From a virus: a DNA stretch of 23,599 nt. The DNA is taken from IMG/VR virus record IMGVR_UViG_3300021605_000012, positions 1 through 23,599 of that record. One strand, 5' to 3'. The translations under genes and the position numbers were made by a program. Shown here one piece after another: positions 15,159-21,249 of the stretch (the stretch's first letter is position 1; each line of letters begins with the position of its first letter). Below the pieces are notes generated by a model. That model saw nothing but the letters and a program-made list of their open reading frames with translations, was not told the DNA's origin and searched no databases.

Positions 15159-16013
15159 TTATTGGTTGTTTGAGATTTTTATTAGCCTCTTTGCAGTAGA
15201 CGCCGCTAAATCTCTTGCGGCGGTTTTGTGTGCATGGTCAACAATGATGGAGTTTAGAGAATCGCATTCGACTGCGATCTGATCGCAGATGTCGCGAAAC
15301 TCTACCCATCCTTCATAGCTGCCTCGTTTCTTTGCCGGTTCTTCCGGCGAGATTGGTTCTACGACTGGAGCGGGGTATTGCTTCCCGTCCTTGCCTGTGC
15401 GGGTCCGCTTTTCGGACTGCTCTTTCCATCGGGATTCGTGCTCTGTTTGGTATGCCTCGGATTTCTTCCATTCTTCGTGCTCCGGGTGTTCGGGATGAGC
15501 TGGAAGCATTTCCTTTGCGTCCATTTGCCTCTCAAGCCGGTCTTGGAGTTCTTTGGGCGTCTCAGGTGCAACATTTATGCACCTATCTTTTCTCACCCTT
15601 GAGACCGTCATGTCAGACACCCCGCACCAGTCCGCCAGCGCACGGTCGGAGAGGTCGGGGTATTCTTTAAGCGCGATCTCCACGCACTTACGCTTGTCCT
15701 TGTTTGTGCGGAGAACGCTGCCGACATGGTTGGCTTGGATAGCAAACTTCACGGCCTCTCTGCGCGTTCCAAAGTTCACAGTGGCCAGTATGTCGAGGAA
15801 CCCTGCGGCCTTCGCTGCGTGGCAACGGTGGAACCCGTCCGCGAGCCAATAGTTTGATCCGTCATAAAACAGGACGATGGGCGGGAATTTAGCGGCGGCT
15901 TGCATCGCTTCCGAATAGCTAGACACAGCATCCTCGTTTAGCGCGGCGCGGGTTTGTGTTCCGCCGTCCATTGTGATGTCGGCGAGTTTTACTGATTTAG
16001 TTTCTGGTTTCAT
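15159..16013 (-). CDS. ParB/RepB/Spo0J-family protein
   Basis: This 284-residue protein has the N-terminal ParB domain, with L-A-D-G-F-H-R (58-63, the G-x-H-R nucleotide-binding box) and the later N-H-V-G-S-V-L-R-T-N, then an HTH (L-S-D-R-A-L-A-D-W-C-G-V-S-D-M-T-V-S-R-V, about 121-140). The C-terminal third is a charged, Glu/Lys-rich linker and a helix. No ParA gene is nearby, so a regulatory or nuclease role is likelier than partition. The 54-residue gene upstream overlaps its start by 17 bases. Confidence 0.88.
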   Translation of the reverse strand: MKPETKSVKLADITMDGGTQTRAALNEDAVSSYSEAMQAAAKFPPIVLFYDGSNYWLADGFHRCHAAKAAGFLDILATVNFGTRREAVKFAIQANHVGSVLRTNKDKRKCVEIALKEYPDLSDRALADWCGVSDMTVSRVRKDRCINVAPETPKELQDRLERQMDAKEMLPAHPEHPEHEEWKKSEAYQTEHESRWKEQSEKRTRTGKDGKQYPAPVVEPISPEEPAKKRGSYEGWVEFRDICDQIAVECDSLNSIIVDHAHKTAARDLAASTAKRLIKISNNQ

Positions 16014-16161
16014 TTTTCTTTTTAGAATCCTGCTGTTTGTTTGCGTGATAGATCCGAGCTTCCGTGGAACAGTTGCAATATGGGAAATACGGAATGTCTG
16101 CTGCCCATATGTGGCGCGGATTAACCTGGCATGTTTTGATAACCGTCTTCTGTTTCTTCAT
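15997..16161 (-). CDS. 54-residue Cys-rich small protein
   Basis: A complete small reading frame runs from ATG 16161 to TAA 15997. It begins MKKQKTVIKTCQVNPRHIWA and has Y-C-N-C-S at its centre, so Cys and His residues could bind a metal. A CGGAG ribosome site lies 8 bases before the ATG, better than that of most neighbours. It fills most of the otherwise empty gap between the DUF669-like gene and the ParB gene and overlaps the start of the latter by 17 bases. No family is recognised. Confidence 0.65.
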   Translation of the reverse strand: MKKQKTVIKTCQVNPRHIWAADIPYFPYCNCSTEARIYHANKQQDSKKKNETRN

Positions 16162-16212
16162 AAAAAATTCTCCGCGTTCTTCGGATGCGCGGCCCCCGGT
16201 TTTGGGTGGAAG

Positions 16213-16695
16213 CTAAAACGGAATATCCTGATCTTCCTTGTCCACCTTGACCGGCGAAGCCACCTTGGCCTGCATGGCCTTGGCGCGGTTCGTCCTCAGC
16301 CACTCGTTGCGCTCGTCACCGAAGATCCAGCGCTCGATGCAGTTGAACTTGTCGGACGGGTTCTTTGCTCCCGGTTCCTCTCCGATGATTGCGACCCCTT
16401 CTGCGCCGACGAGCTGGTCGGCCTCGACGTTCGTCTCCTCTCCTGGGACGACAGCGCGTCCGATGCTGGCGAGAACCTGGTCGATCTTCCAAGCCGCCTT
16501 GGGAGTAAAGACGAGATTGTCCCAGACGGTTGGCCCGATCTTCCCGTTCCCGAGTTGGATTTCGCAGGTGAGCGAGATCATCGGGTTTCCGTTCTGGCTG
16601 GTCTTTTCGATAGCCTTGACGATCTCGACGGCGTATGTGCCGGGAGGGACGAAGAAGGCTCCGCTTTTGGGTTCTGATTGTTTGTAGCTTGGCAT
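16213..16695 (-). CDS. DUF669-like protein with SSB-type C-terminal tip
   Basis: This 160-residue protein has the G-T-Y-A-V-E-I-V-K-A-x-E-K-T-S-x-N-G-N-P-M pattern of DUF669, found in phage recombination operons. It ends in an acidic stretch closing with D-I-P-F, the same tip that single-strand DNA-binding proteins use to recruit partners. With the Sak4-like ATPase and the Cas4-like nuclease upstream, it probably coats single strands or helps annealing (inference). ATG 16695 lies 2 bases after the previous stop; longer starts upstream run into the nuclease gene. Confidence 0.82.
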   Translation of the reverse strand: MPSYKQSEPKSGAFFVPPGTYAVEIVKAIEKTSQNGNPMISLTCEIQLGNGKIGPTVWDNLVFTPKAAWKIDQVLASIGRAVVPGEETNVEADQLVGAEGVAIIGEEPGAKNPSDKFNCIERWIFGDERNEWLRTNRAKAMQAKVASPVKVDKEDQDIPF

Positions 16696-16696
16696 A

Positions 16697-17707
16697 TTAT
16701 TTCTTTTTCTTTTCTTGGCGGAGTTGGGTTGTCGGCTCCCCGCGCTTGATGGCCGTCTCGTCAAGCACGACACCGAGATTCGATGTCCACTCGCGAAATT
16801 GTTTTCCGCTCATCTTCCCGCCCATCGCGAGAATCAGGCTTTCGGCGCTGATCTTGGTTTCGTTGGCGACAGCGGCGATGGCGGGAGTCTCGGCGTATTC
16901 GCGGCCAGTGACCTGGACTAAGCGCCATCCGGGAGCCTGATCGAGCGCGGCCAGTTCCTTGAGCCTTTCAAGGATAGGTTCCGCGATGTCCTTTTCGGCC
17001 TGTTTCCACTGGCGTGCAAACTCGCAGACATTCTCTGGCGTCGAAAGGATGTGATCGCGGATCTTGGTCAGGCTGTGATCGCTTGTGGCGATGGCGATAG
17101 CCTCCGTGTTCTGGCGGACGATTGCCTTGCAAGTGTCCTTGCGGGCGCACCAGCCGCAATACTCGCACGGGTTAGGCTCGGCATCCTTGCTGGTAGCCTC
17201 CGCGATGGTGGCGGCGACGATGGCCTGAGCGTCCGTGTATGTGAAATCGTAGGACCGCCTTACTCCCGCGTCACAATAAAGAACGTGGGCCGTCCAGCTT
17301 TCGGTGAAATGGTCGTTCATGCACGCGAGCGCATAAGCAGCCATCTGTTCCCGGTAGTTGCGGACTTGTCCTGTCTTCAGATCCGCGAGCCACGATCCGC
17401 CGATGCACAGCGCGTCAGCGGTCCCGACTGTCGAGAGTCCAGGCACGGCCATTGCGAGGTATTCCTCGCGTGTTTCGACAAAGTTTCCGTTGGCGAGAGT
17501 CTCGGACTCGGCGACAGCCCAGATGACTGCGGCCTTTTCCGACTCTTCCAGCGTGTCGAGAGTCGTGCTGAGTCCATGCAGCCGTTCACGGTATGCAACG
17601 TCGAGTTTTGTCCCGCGCGAGGCCGCTGCCGATGCCTCGCCGGATGTCCCATCAAACAATGGGCACTCGGCGAGCTTTGGAAGGCTGGAAGCGCGGAGTT
17701 CCTTCAT
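16697..17707 (-). CDS. Cas4/RecB-like nuclease (DUF2800-type)
   Basis: This 336-residue protein has the PD-(D/E)XK core: G-T-A-D98-A-L and L-A-D109-L-K111-T-G, followed by the Q-M-A-A-Y helix (Q121). Cys15 (E-C-P) and the late C-x2-C-x2-C-x5-C group (181, 184, 187, 193) would hold an iron-sulfur cluster, as in Cas4 and AddB. The function is likely 5' resection to make single strands for the Sak4-type annealing protein. ATG 17707 overlaps the upstream stop in an ATGA. Confidence 0.88.
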   Translation of the reverse strand: MKELRASSLPKLAECPLFDGTSGEASAAASRGTKLDVAYRERLHGLSTTLDTLEESEKAAVIWAVAESETLANGNFVETREEYLAMAVPGLSTVGTADALCIGGSWLADLKTGQVRNYREQMAAYALACMNDHFTESWTAHVLYCDAGVRRSYDFTYTDAQAIVAATIAEATSKDAEPNPCEYCGWCARKDTCKAIVRQNTEAIAIATSDHSLTKIRDHILSTPENVCEFARQWKQAEKDIAEPILERLKELAALDQAPGWRLVQVTGREYAETPAIAAVANETKISAESLILAMGGKMSGKQFREWTSNLGVVLDETAIKRGEPTTQLRQEKKKK

Positions 17708-18621
17708 GCGGCCTCCTGCCGGCTTCTGAGCCACTCTGAAACGGTGCGAAGGAACTGCTCAGTGCGCTGTCCGATGCGGGCGAGATAGTCGGGCTTCGCA
17801 TCGCGCCATGTCTGCCCGGAGCGGATGACCTCCCGTGCCGTCAGGAATGCGTTCACATCGGCTTCGTGCTCTCCGATCTGCTCCTCAAATATCGACTTGG
17901 GGAGCGGGTTGCTGCGCTTCCCGGCGAATATGCGCGAGACGCTGGCCCACTCCATAGGAAGCTCCTCTTCCAACCCGCTCCTTGTCTTGGCGTCGAAAGC
18001 CGCAGAATGAGTCGTGAGAAGCACGCGGATCTTCCCGCCGGTAGCCTTTGTCTTTCCGTTGTCGCTCTCGATGAGCTTTGTTTTGAACTGCGCGAACCAC
18101 AGTTCATCCGCCCACTCCTTGACGAGCGGCGCGGTCTGTTTCGCGAGCTTCAGCTCGTAGCGGTCATACGCGGACATGAGGTCGGGCGGCTCGACGCGCT
18201 TAACCTGAGAATGGCCGATCAGGATCACGTTCTTTCCGGCCTCGATGAGACCGTCCAGGCTGGTGAGAAACCGGCTCATGCGCTCGGCGACCTGCACCCA
18301 TCCCTTGCCGTAGGGAATGGATTCGATGGACTCTTTTTTTGCGTCCTTCAAGAACTGCTCGATGCAGAGCCGCTCGGCCCAGTCGATGCTGTCGATGACG
18401 ACGGTTGAGTAATCGAGCCGGTGGCATTCGGCCACGGCGTCGGTGAGTTCCTGCCACGATCCGATGTCGGCGCGAGGAACGTCCAGATGGTTGGTCCCGC
18501 CTTCCACATCGAGGAAGATTGGCCGTGGAGAGTTAGCGGCCAGGGTTGTCTTTCCGACGCTCTCGACGCCGTAGATGACAACGCGCTGTGCGCGTGCGAT
18601 TTTTCCTTGTGTTATTTTCAT
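17704..18621 (-). CDS. Sak4-like RecA-fold ATPase, single-strand annealing protein
   Basis: This 305-residue protein has a Walker A loop G-V-E-S-V-G-K-T-T (18-26), a Walker B strand S-T-V-V-I-D-S (72-78) and the I-G-H-S-Q-V-K sensor-like stretch. It is the phage nucleotide-binding protein type (AAA_24/Sak4) that works in recombination with a DUF2800 nuclease and SSB-like protein, which is exactly the neighbourhood here. It could also be described simply as a RecA-like ATPase. ATG 18621 has no Shine-Dalgarno. Confidence 0.88.
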   Translation of the reverse strand: MKITQGKIARAQRVVIYGVESVGKTTLAANSPRPIFLDVEGGTNHLDVPRADIGSWQELTDAVAECHRLDYSTVVIDSIDWAERLCIEQFLKDAKKESIESIPYGKGWVQVAERMSRFLTSLDGLIEAGKNVILIGHSQVKRVEPPDLMSAYDRYELKLAKQTAPLVKEWADELWFAQFKTKLIESDNGKTKATGGKIRVLLTTHSAAFDAKTRSGLEEELPMEWASVSRIFAGKRSNPLPKSIFEEQIGEHEADVNAFLTAREVIRSGQTWRDAKPDYLARIGQRTEQFLRTVSEWLRSRQEAA

Positions 18622-18634
18622 TTGGTATTGGTTG

Positions 18635-18844
18635 TTAGTTTCTGTGCGGAAATTGTGTCTTGCTGGCTGAGTCGATGTCTCGGAAGAATTTCTCCGTATC
18701 GACCTGCTGCTTGCAGGCGTCGAACGTCCCGCGCTGGTGTCCCTCGCGGTAGCCGGTCTGGTAGGCGTCCTTGCAGAGTGCGTATGTCACCGCGCCGATC
18801 CCGGCGGCAAACAAAGTGCCTGATAGAATGAAGATGGGGATCAT
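18635..18844 (-). CDS. Small single-pass membrane protein
   Basis: This 69-residue protein starts MIPIFILSGTLFAAGIGAVTYAL, an N-terminal membrane segment (about 2-23) without a cleavage site, followed by a charged soluble tail with two Cys (CKDAYQTGYREGHQRGTF). It is the last of five coupled small genes: its ATG overlaps the previous stop (18841-18844). No family is recognised. Confidence 0.75.
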   Translation of the reverse strand: MIPIFILSGTLFAAGIGAVTYALCKDAYQTGYREGHQRGTFDACKQQVDTEKFFRDIDSASKTQFPHRN

Positions 18845-19011
18845 CGTGTGCGGACGTAGTTGGTTGACGGCGGGACCGTGGAAGCGTCAACAGCCGCATG
18901 CAGCCGCGCGTTTTCCCGTTCCAGTTTGTTGACGGCCAGCCCGCACACGAAAACCGTGATGAGGCAAACGGCGATCAATAGGCCGATGAATTTCTTGTCG
19001 TCGGCGTCCAT
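18841..19011 (-). CDS. 56-residue small membrane protein
   Basis: A complete frame runs from ATG 19011 to TGA 18841, starting MDADDKKFIGLLIAVCLITV. One membrane segment (about 8-28) is followed by a short charged, coiled-coil-like stretch (NKLERENARLHAA) and a Pro/Ser/Thr end. It shares one base with the upstream stop (TAATG) and four with the downstream start (ATGA), so it is part of a coupled cassette. Its pairing with the next membrane protein may mean that the two work together. Confidence 0.72.
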   Translation of the reverse strand: MDADDKKFIGLLIAVCLITVFVCGLAVNKLERENARLHAAVDASTVPPSTNYVRTR

Positions 19012-19232
19012 TAGTCTTCCTCGGTTGAGATTCCACCGTCGCGCATGTCATCGAACCGGCGGCGTGCGTCCCTGGCTTCCTTCCGGTATGCCTCGTCGTG
19101 AGTGTCGTCCCGGTCCATGTTCTCTGCGGCCCTTGCGAGCGGCAGGACTTCCATCGCCCATTCGTAGGCGCGGCGGGTTCCGAAAACTGCGGCGAGCAAA
19201 ACGACGCAGCGCGGTAGGTTATAGGCGCTCAT
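19011..19232 (-). CDS. Small unknown protein of the coupled cassette
   Basis: From ATG 19232 (ATGA overlap with the upstream stop) the protein has 73 residues, starting MSAYNLPRCVVLLAAVFGTRRAYEWA. A weakly hydrophobic first third could associate with the membrane. The second half is strongly charged (RKEARDARRRFDDMRDG). No family is recognised. Confidence 0.7.
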   Translation of the reverse strand: MSAYNLPRCVVLLAAVFGTRRAYEWAMEVLPLARAAENMDRDDTHDEAYRKEARDARRRFDDMRDGGISTEED

Positions 19233-19393
19233 TTGCACGGAGTTCCTTTGAGTTCCTTGATTGCCGCAACATCTCTCCGGATGATTTTCATCCAGAAATC
19301 ACGGTGCTCCTTGTGCTCCCGGTGGAACTTTGCGGAGTTCCTCAAGTCGAGTTGAAGCGCGATCAAGGCCGCGCATTTAGTTTCGGCGCTCAT
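19229..19393 (-). CDS. 54-residue unknown protein of the coupled cassette
   Basis: From ATG 19393 this protein starts MSAETKCAALIALQLDLRNS and is mostly one or two amphipathic helices with many His, Glu and Lys (KFHREHKEHRDFWMKIIRRD). Both ends overlap neighbours by ATGA. No family is recognised; the charged helix could be a small DNA- or protein-binding module. Confidence 0.68.
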   Translation of the reverse strand: MSAETKCAALIALQLDLRNSAKFHREHKEHRDFWMKIIRRDVAAIKELKGTPCK

Positions 19394-19539
19394 TTCTGTT
19401 TGGCCTTCCTCCACGGATGCGGGTTGACTAGGCCGCGCTTGACGAAAAAGTCATGCAGGGCTTGGTTTGTGCTTCGGAATGGAACCGGCGCGGGTGGGGC
19501 GTCGGTCGTTCTCACGGACTGGCGGGTAGGTCTGTTCAT
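19390..19539 (-). CDS. 49-residue unknown protein, first of the coupled cassette
   Basis: The frame from ATG 19539 to TGA 19390 gives a 49-residue basic protein starting MNRPTRQSVRTTDAPPAPVP. It has a short aromatic helix near the end (ALHDFFVKRGL). The leader reads TATTCTATG, the same sequence found before the glycosyltransferase gene and nearly that of the 90-residue gene. There is no known family; it is supported mainly by coupling and leader. Confidence 0.6.
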   Translation of the reverse strand: MNRPTRQSVRTTDAPPAPVPFRSTNQALHDFFVKRGLVNPHPWRKAKQK

Positions 19540-19565
19540 AGAATAGGTTTCACGTTTTGCGCGGC

Positions 19566-19802
19566 CTAGATCGCCCCGCGCTTGGCGAGCCCGCGCTCGG
19601 CCGGGTTCCCGCAGATGAGGCTCATGGCGAGTTCGGTCTTCTCGACGGCGATCTGCCAGCGGGAGCCGATCCGGCGGGCGACGACGGGAGGGAGCGCCTT
19701 GTTGCGGTCCTTGTCCGGGAGCATCGAGTTGCGGCACCAGCTCTGCACCGTCTCCGGGTGGACGCCGATCTGCTTCGCGTAGCTGCGGGCGGATAGTCTC
19801 AT
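19566..19802 (-). CDS. Excisionase-like HTH protein (AlpA/MerR type)
   Basis: This 78-residue protein begins MRLSARSYAKQIGVHPETVQ and continues S-W-C-R-N. The A-K-x-I-G-V-H-P-E-T-V-Q-S-W-C segment is a typical winged-helix-turn-helix of the MerR/AlpA/excisionase kind, and the later R-I-G-S-R-W-Q-I is the matching wing. It could be the excisionase that partners the integrase or a regulator of early genes. ATG 19802 overlaps the Rha-type gene stop as ATGA; longer frames lie inside that gene. Confidence 0.8.
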   Translation of the reverse strand: MRLSARSYAKQIGVHPETVQSWCRNSMLPDKDRNKALPPVVARRIGSRWQIAVEKTELAMSLICGNPAERGLAKRGAI

Positions 19803-20368
19803 TGGCCGTCCCCGAGTTGAGGCAGGAGTTGAAACCCCGGCAGATACTGGTCGAGAAGCATGAGCGCCGAGGCGACTTCCAAAGCGGCACTCGTTTTGTT
19901 CCCTGTTGCCGTATAGGTCGGCTTGCGGAACTTGTCCCGCACCCGTCCGTCTTTGGTCCTCGCGCCATATTCGCAAGCTGGGCGGGCATTTTTCAAAAAC
20001 TTGCTGACAGCCCAGTTGCTGATCTGCTCGTCGGTCATCGGCGAGTTCCGCAACCGGCGCTTGGCATCGGAGAACGCGGCGACCAGCGCAAACTTGAAAT
20101 CAACGACCTTTTCCGTGTTCTGGAATAGCGTGATGAACGCGGTTGCCTGATCTTCTGTCAGGTGGGCAATGCGGGTTGATTTCGCAAATCCACCGTGGGC
20201 GAGCGGGGAACCCTTCCGCATTTCAAATGCGATTGGGCCAAACTTGGATTGCAGTTTGGGACCGTGAGTTTTGAGCAACTGCAACGCGGCCCGGTGCTCG
20301 ATCCCGCACTGCTCTGCCACCGTGACGGAATCAACGGTCATGTCTTCGCGGATCGTGAGGGAGTTCAT
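19799..20368 (-). CDS. Rha-type phage regulatory protein
   Basis: This 189-residue protein has the pattern of the phage Rha family. An N-terminal winged-helix-like half is built on the phrase A-E-Q-C-G-I-E-H-R-A-A-L-Q-L-L and F-G-P-I-A-F-E-M, and the diagnostic L-T-E-D-Q-A-T-A-F-I-T-L-F-Q-N-T-E-K-V-V helix pair is followed by F-K-x-A-L-V-A-A-F. The C-terminal part is basic. Rha proteins interfere with phage growth or lysogeny choice in a host-dependent way. The start overlaps the RHH stop by four bases. Confidence 0.85.
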   Translation of the reverse strand: MNSLTIREDMTVDSVTVAEQCGIEHRAALQLLKTHGPKLQSKFGPIAFEMRKGSPLAHGGFAKSTRIAHLTEDQATAFITLFQNTEKVVDFKFALVAAFSDAKRRLRNSPMTDEQISNWAVSKFLKNARPACEYGARTKDGRVRDKFRKPTYTATGNKTSAALEVASALMLLDQYLPGFQLLPQLGDGQ

Positions 20369-20556
20369 TTCCGCGATCCTTTCTTTGCGGTATTCAATTT
20401 GGTGTTAACACCCGTTTTGAAGGTGTTAACACCTTCACGGAGTAAACGGCGGATCATGTGAGAAACGGAGCGGTCTTCAAGACGTGCGAGTGTCTCAATT
20501 TGTTTTTTTAACTCGGGTTCGATTTTTGCTGATAGGTGAATTGTTGCAGTTGCCAT
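20365..20556 (-). CDS. Ribbon-helix-helix regulator 2
   Basis: This 63-residue protein starts MATATIHLSAKIEPELKKQI, the beta strand and first helix of a CopG/Arc-type ribbon-helix-helix, and follows with L-E-D-R-S-V-S-H-M-I-R-R-L-L-R. The tail has G-V-N-T twice (42-45 and 49-52). These two repeats are encoded by two copies of the palindrome GGTGTTAACACC inside the gene, so the gene carries binding-site sequence within its own coding region. The first 62 bases overlap the end of the preceding RHH gene. Confidence 0.8.
   Translation of the reverse strand: MATATIHLSAKIEPELKKQIETLARLEDRSVSHMIRRLLREGVNTFKTGVNTKLNTAKKGSRK
20401..20412. promoter_or_regulatory. Palindromic operator GGTGTTAACACC, site 1 (inside RHH gene 2)
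   Basis: A perfect 12-base palindrome, identical to the sites at 20422-20433 and 20726-20737. It starts 21 bases from site 2, two helical turns, so a protein could bind both on one face of the DNA. Confidence 0.7.
20422..20433. promoter_or_regulatory. Palindromic operator GGTGTTAACACC, site 2 (inside RHH gene 2)
   Basis: Identical to site 1. The flanking bases extend the palindrome to a perfect 16 bases (20420-20435, GA and TC outside). It lies in codons 42-45 of the RHH gene. Confidence 0.7.
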
Positions 20557-20707
20557 ATTTCTTTATTGAGATTTCGAGTAGATGTTTAACGGCGTCGCTT
20601 TGATGCGACATGCCGAGTTGGTTTTGAATTGCCCGGATTTCATCGGCAAGTTCTCCATCAACCCATGAGTTGATCTGCACTTTTCCGTCTGCTCTCTTCC
20701 GTGGCAT
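20495..20707 (-). CDS. Ribbon-helix-helix regulator 1, probably leaderless
   Basis: This 70-residue protein has a basic start (MPRKRADGKVQINSWVDGEL), the strand K-V-Q-I-N-S-W-V and a helix pair L-A-D-E-I-R-A-I-Q-N / S-D-A-V-K-H-L-L-E, as in CopG/Arc-type RHH proteins. The C-terminal 20 residues are basic and encoded over the start of the second RHH gene. Its ATG (20707) lies about 7 bases past a -10 element, so its mRNA would start at or next to the ATG. It is a good candidate for the repressor of this region, playing the part that Arc or Mnt plays in P22 (inference). Confidence 0.8.
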   Translation of the reverse strand: MPRKRADGKVQINSWVDGELADEIRAIQNQLGMSHQSDAVKHLLEISIKKYGNCNNSPISKNRTRVKKTN

Positions 20708-20713
20708 GTCGCG

Positions 20714-20742
20714 AATATGTCACAAGGTGTTAACACCGTCAA
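20714..20742 (-). promoter_or_regulatory. Leftward early promoter with operator between -35 and -10
   Basis: On the minus strand TTGACG (20737-20742) and CATATT (20714-20719) are 17 bases apart, with 5/6 and 4/6 matches to the usual bacterial elements. The spacer is almost entirely filled by the palindrome GGTGTTAACACC (20726-20737). Transcription would start around 20707, the start codon of the first RHH gene. Confidence 0.65.
20726..20737. promoter_or_regulatory. Palindromic operator GGTGTTAACACC, site 3 (promoter spacer)
   Basis: This is the third perfect copy. Its position over the -35/-10 spacer of the leftward promoter, and over the -35-like TTAACA of a rightward one, is what a repressor site for both divergent transcripts would look like. 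Confidence 0.75.
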
Positions 20743-20759
20743 CAATTATTTTCAATTAT
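20730..20759 (+). promoter_or_regulatory. Possible rightward promoter for the membrane protein gene
   Basis: TTAACA (20730-20735) lies inside operator site 3 and is followed after 18 bases by AATTAT (20754-20759). This gives 5/6 and 4/6 matches. Transcription would start near 20766, giving a leader of about 37 bases before the GTG at 20803. The two CAATTATTTT repeats here (20743-20752, 20753-20762) make other choices possible. Confidence 0.4.
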
Positions 20760-20802
20760 TTTTCTGCGTGACTTTTCTTTGTAAGAAAGGGAACGTTTCC
20801 GC

Positions 20803-21249
20803 GTGGAAATATTCTGCGCAATTCTTTTTTGGTTTTGCATGATCGTTATTGGACGGATCATATCCCACGCGAAGGGAAGAGGCAGCATGGGGGAGTGGCT
20901 TGCTTTCCTTCTTGGCCCGTTGGGAGTCTTGATCATTTTGGCGATGACGAATCTCAAAAAAGAAGAGGAAGAGAAATCGAAGAAATTTCAAGCCGCTCGT
21001 CAAATGCAGCTTCAGCAAGCGCAACTTCGAGCAATGGAAAATCTCAACATGATTGCGATGGCCCCTCTTCCACCGCGCGAGATTTCAAAAAATCTTCGCA
21101 TCGCATCCGGCGGGGTTGACTTGGGGGAAATGCCCGCGGCAACCGTCAAAATGATGCTGCAAAGTGGGAAGCTGAATTTGCAGGATCATTACTTCGACCG
21201 CGATGCGAACGAGTGGATGCCGCTCGATTGTTGCACGGCGCTCGCCTAA
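20803..21249 (+). CDS. Membrane protein with GYF-2-like C-terminal domain
   Basis: This 148-residue protein is the only plus-strand gene. Two hydrophobic segments (about 2-20 and 32-47) are followed by a charged coil rich in Glu, Lys and Gln (about 50-80). The C-terminal 45 residues resemble the GYF-2 fold: L-R-I-A-S-G-G-V-D-L-G-E-M, V-K-M-M-L-Q-S-G-K-L, then D-A-N-E-W-M-P-L. The start is GTG 20803. It is divergent from the RHH operon and ends 4 bases inside the integrase gene. Expression from the prophage and a role in protecting or altering the host cell surface fit, but are not shown. Confidence 0.78.
   Translation: MEIFCAILFWFCMIVIGRIISHAKGRGSMGEWLAFLLGPLGVLIILAMTNLKKEEEEKSKKFQAARQMQLQQAQLRAMENLNMIAMAPLPPREISKNLRIASGGVDLGEMPAATVKMMLQSGKLNLQDHYFDRDANEWMPLDCCTALA

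Noticed and set aside
14285-16013. Plasmid-type partition locus (ParA-ParB-parS)
   Set aside because: There is no ParA-type ATPase near the two ParB-like genes and no parS-like palindrome was noticed.
16121-16303. 60-codon minus-strand frame ahead of the 54-residue gene
   Set aside because: It starts inside the DUF669-like gene, is Gly/Gln-rich and overlaps a better frame with a ribosome site.
18618-18899. 93-codon minus-strand frame
   Set aside because: It overlaps the 56- and 69-residue membrane protein genes in another frame and has an Arg/His-rich, shadow-like composition.
19390-19989. 199-codon minus-strand frame
   Set aside because: Most of it runs out of frame through the Rha and HTH genes; only its last 49 codons, from ATG 19539, are supported.
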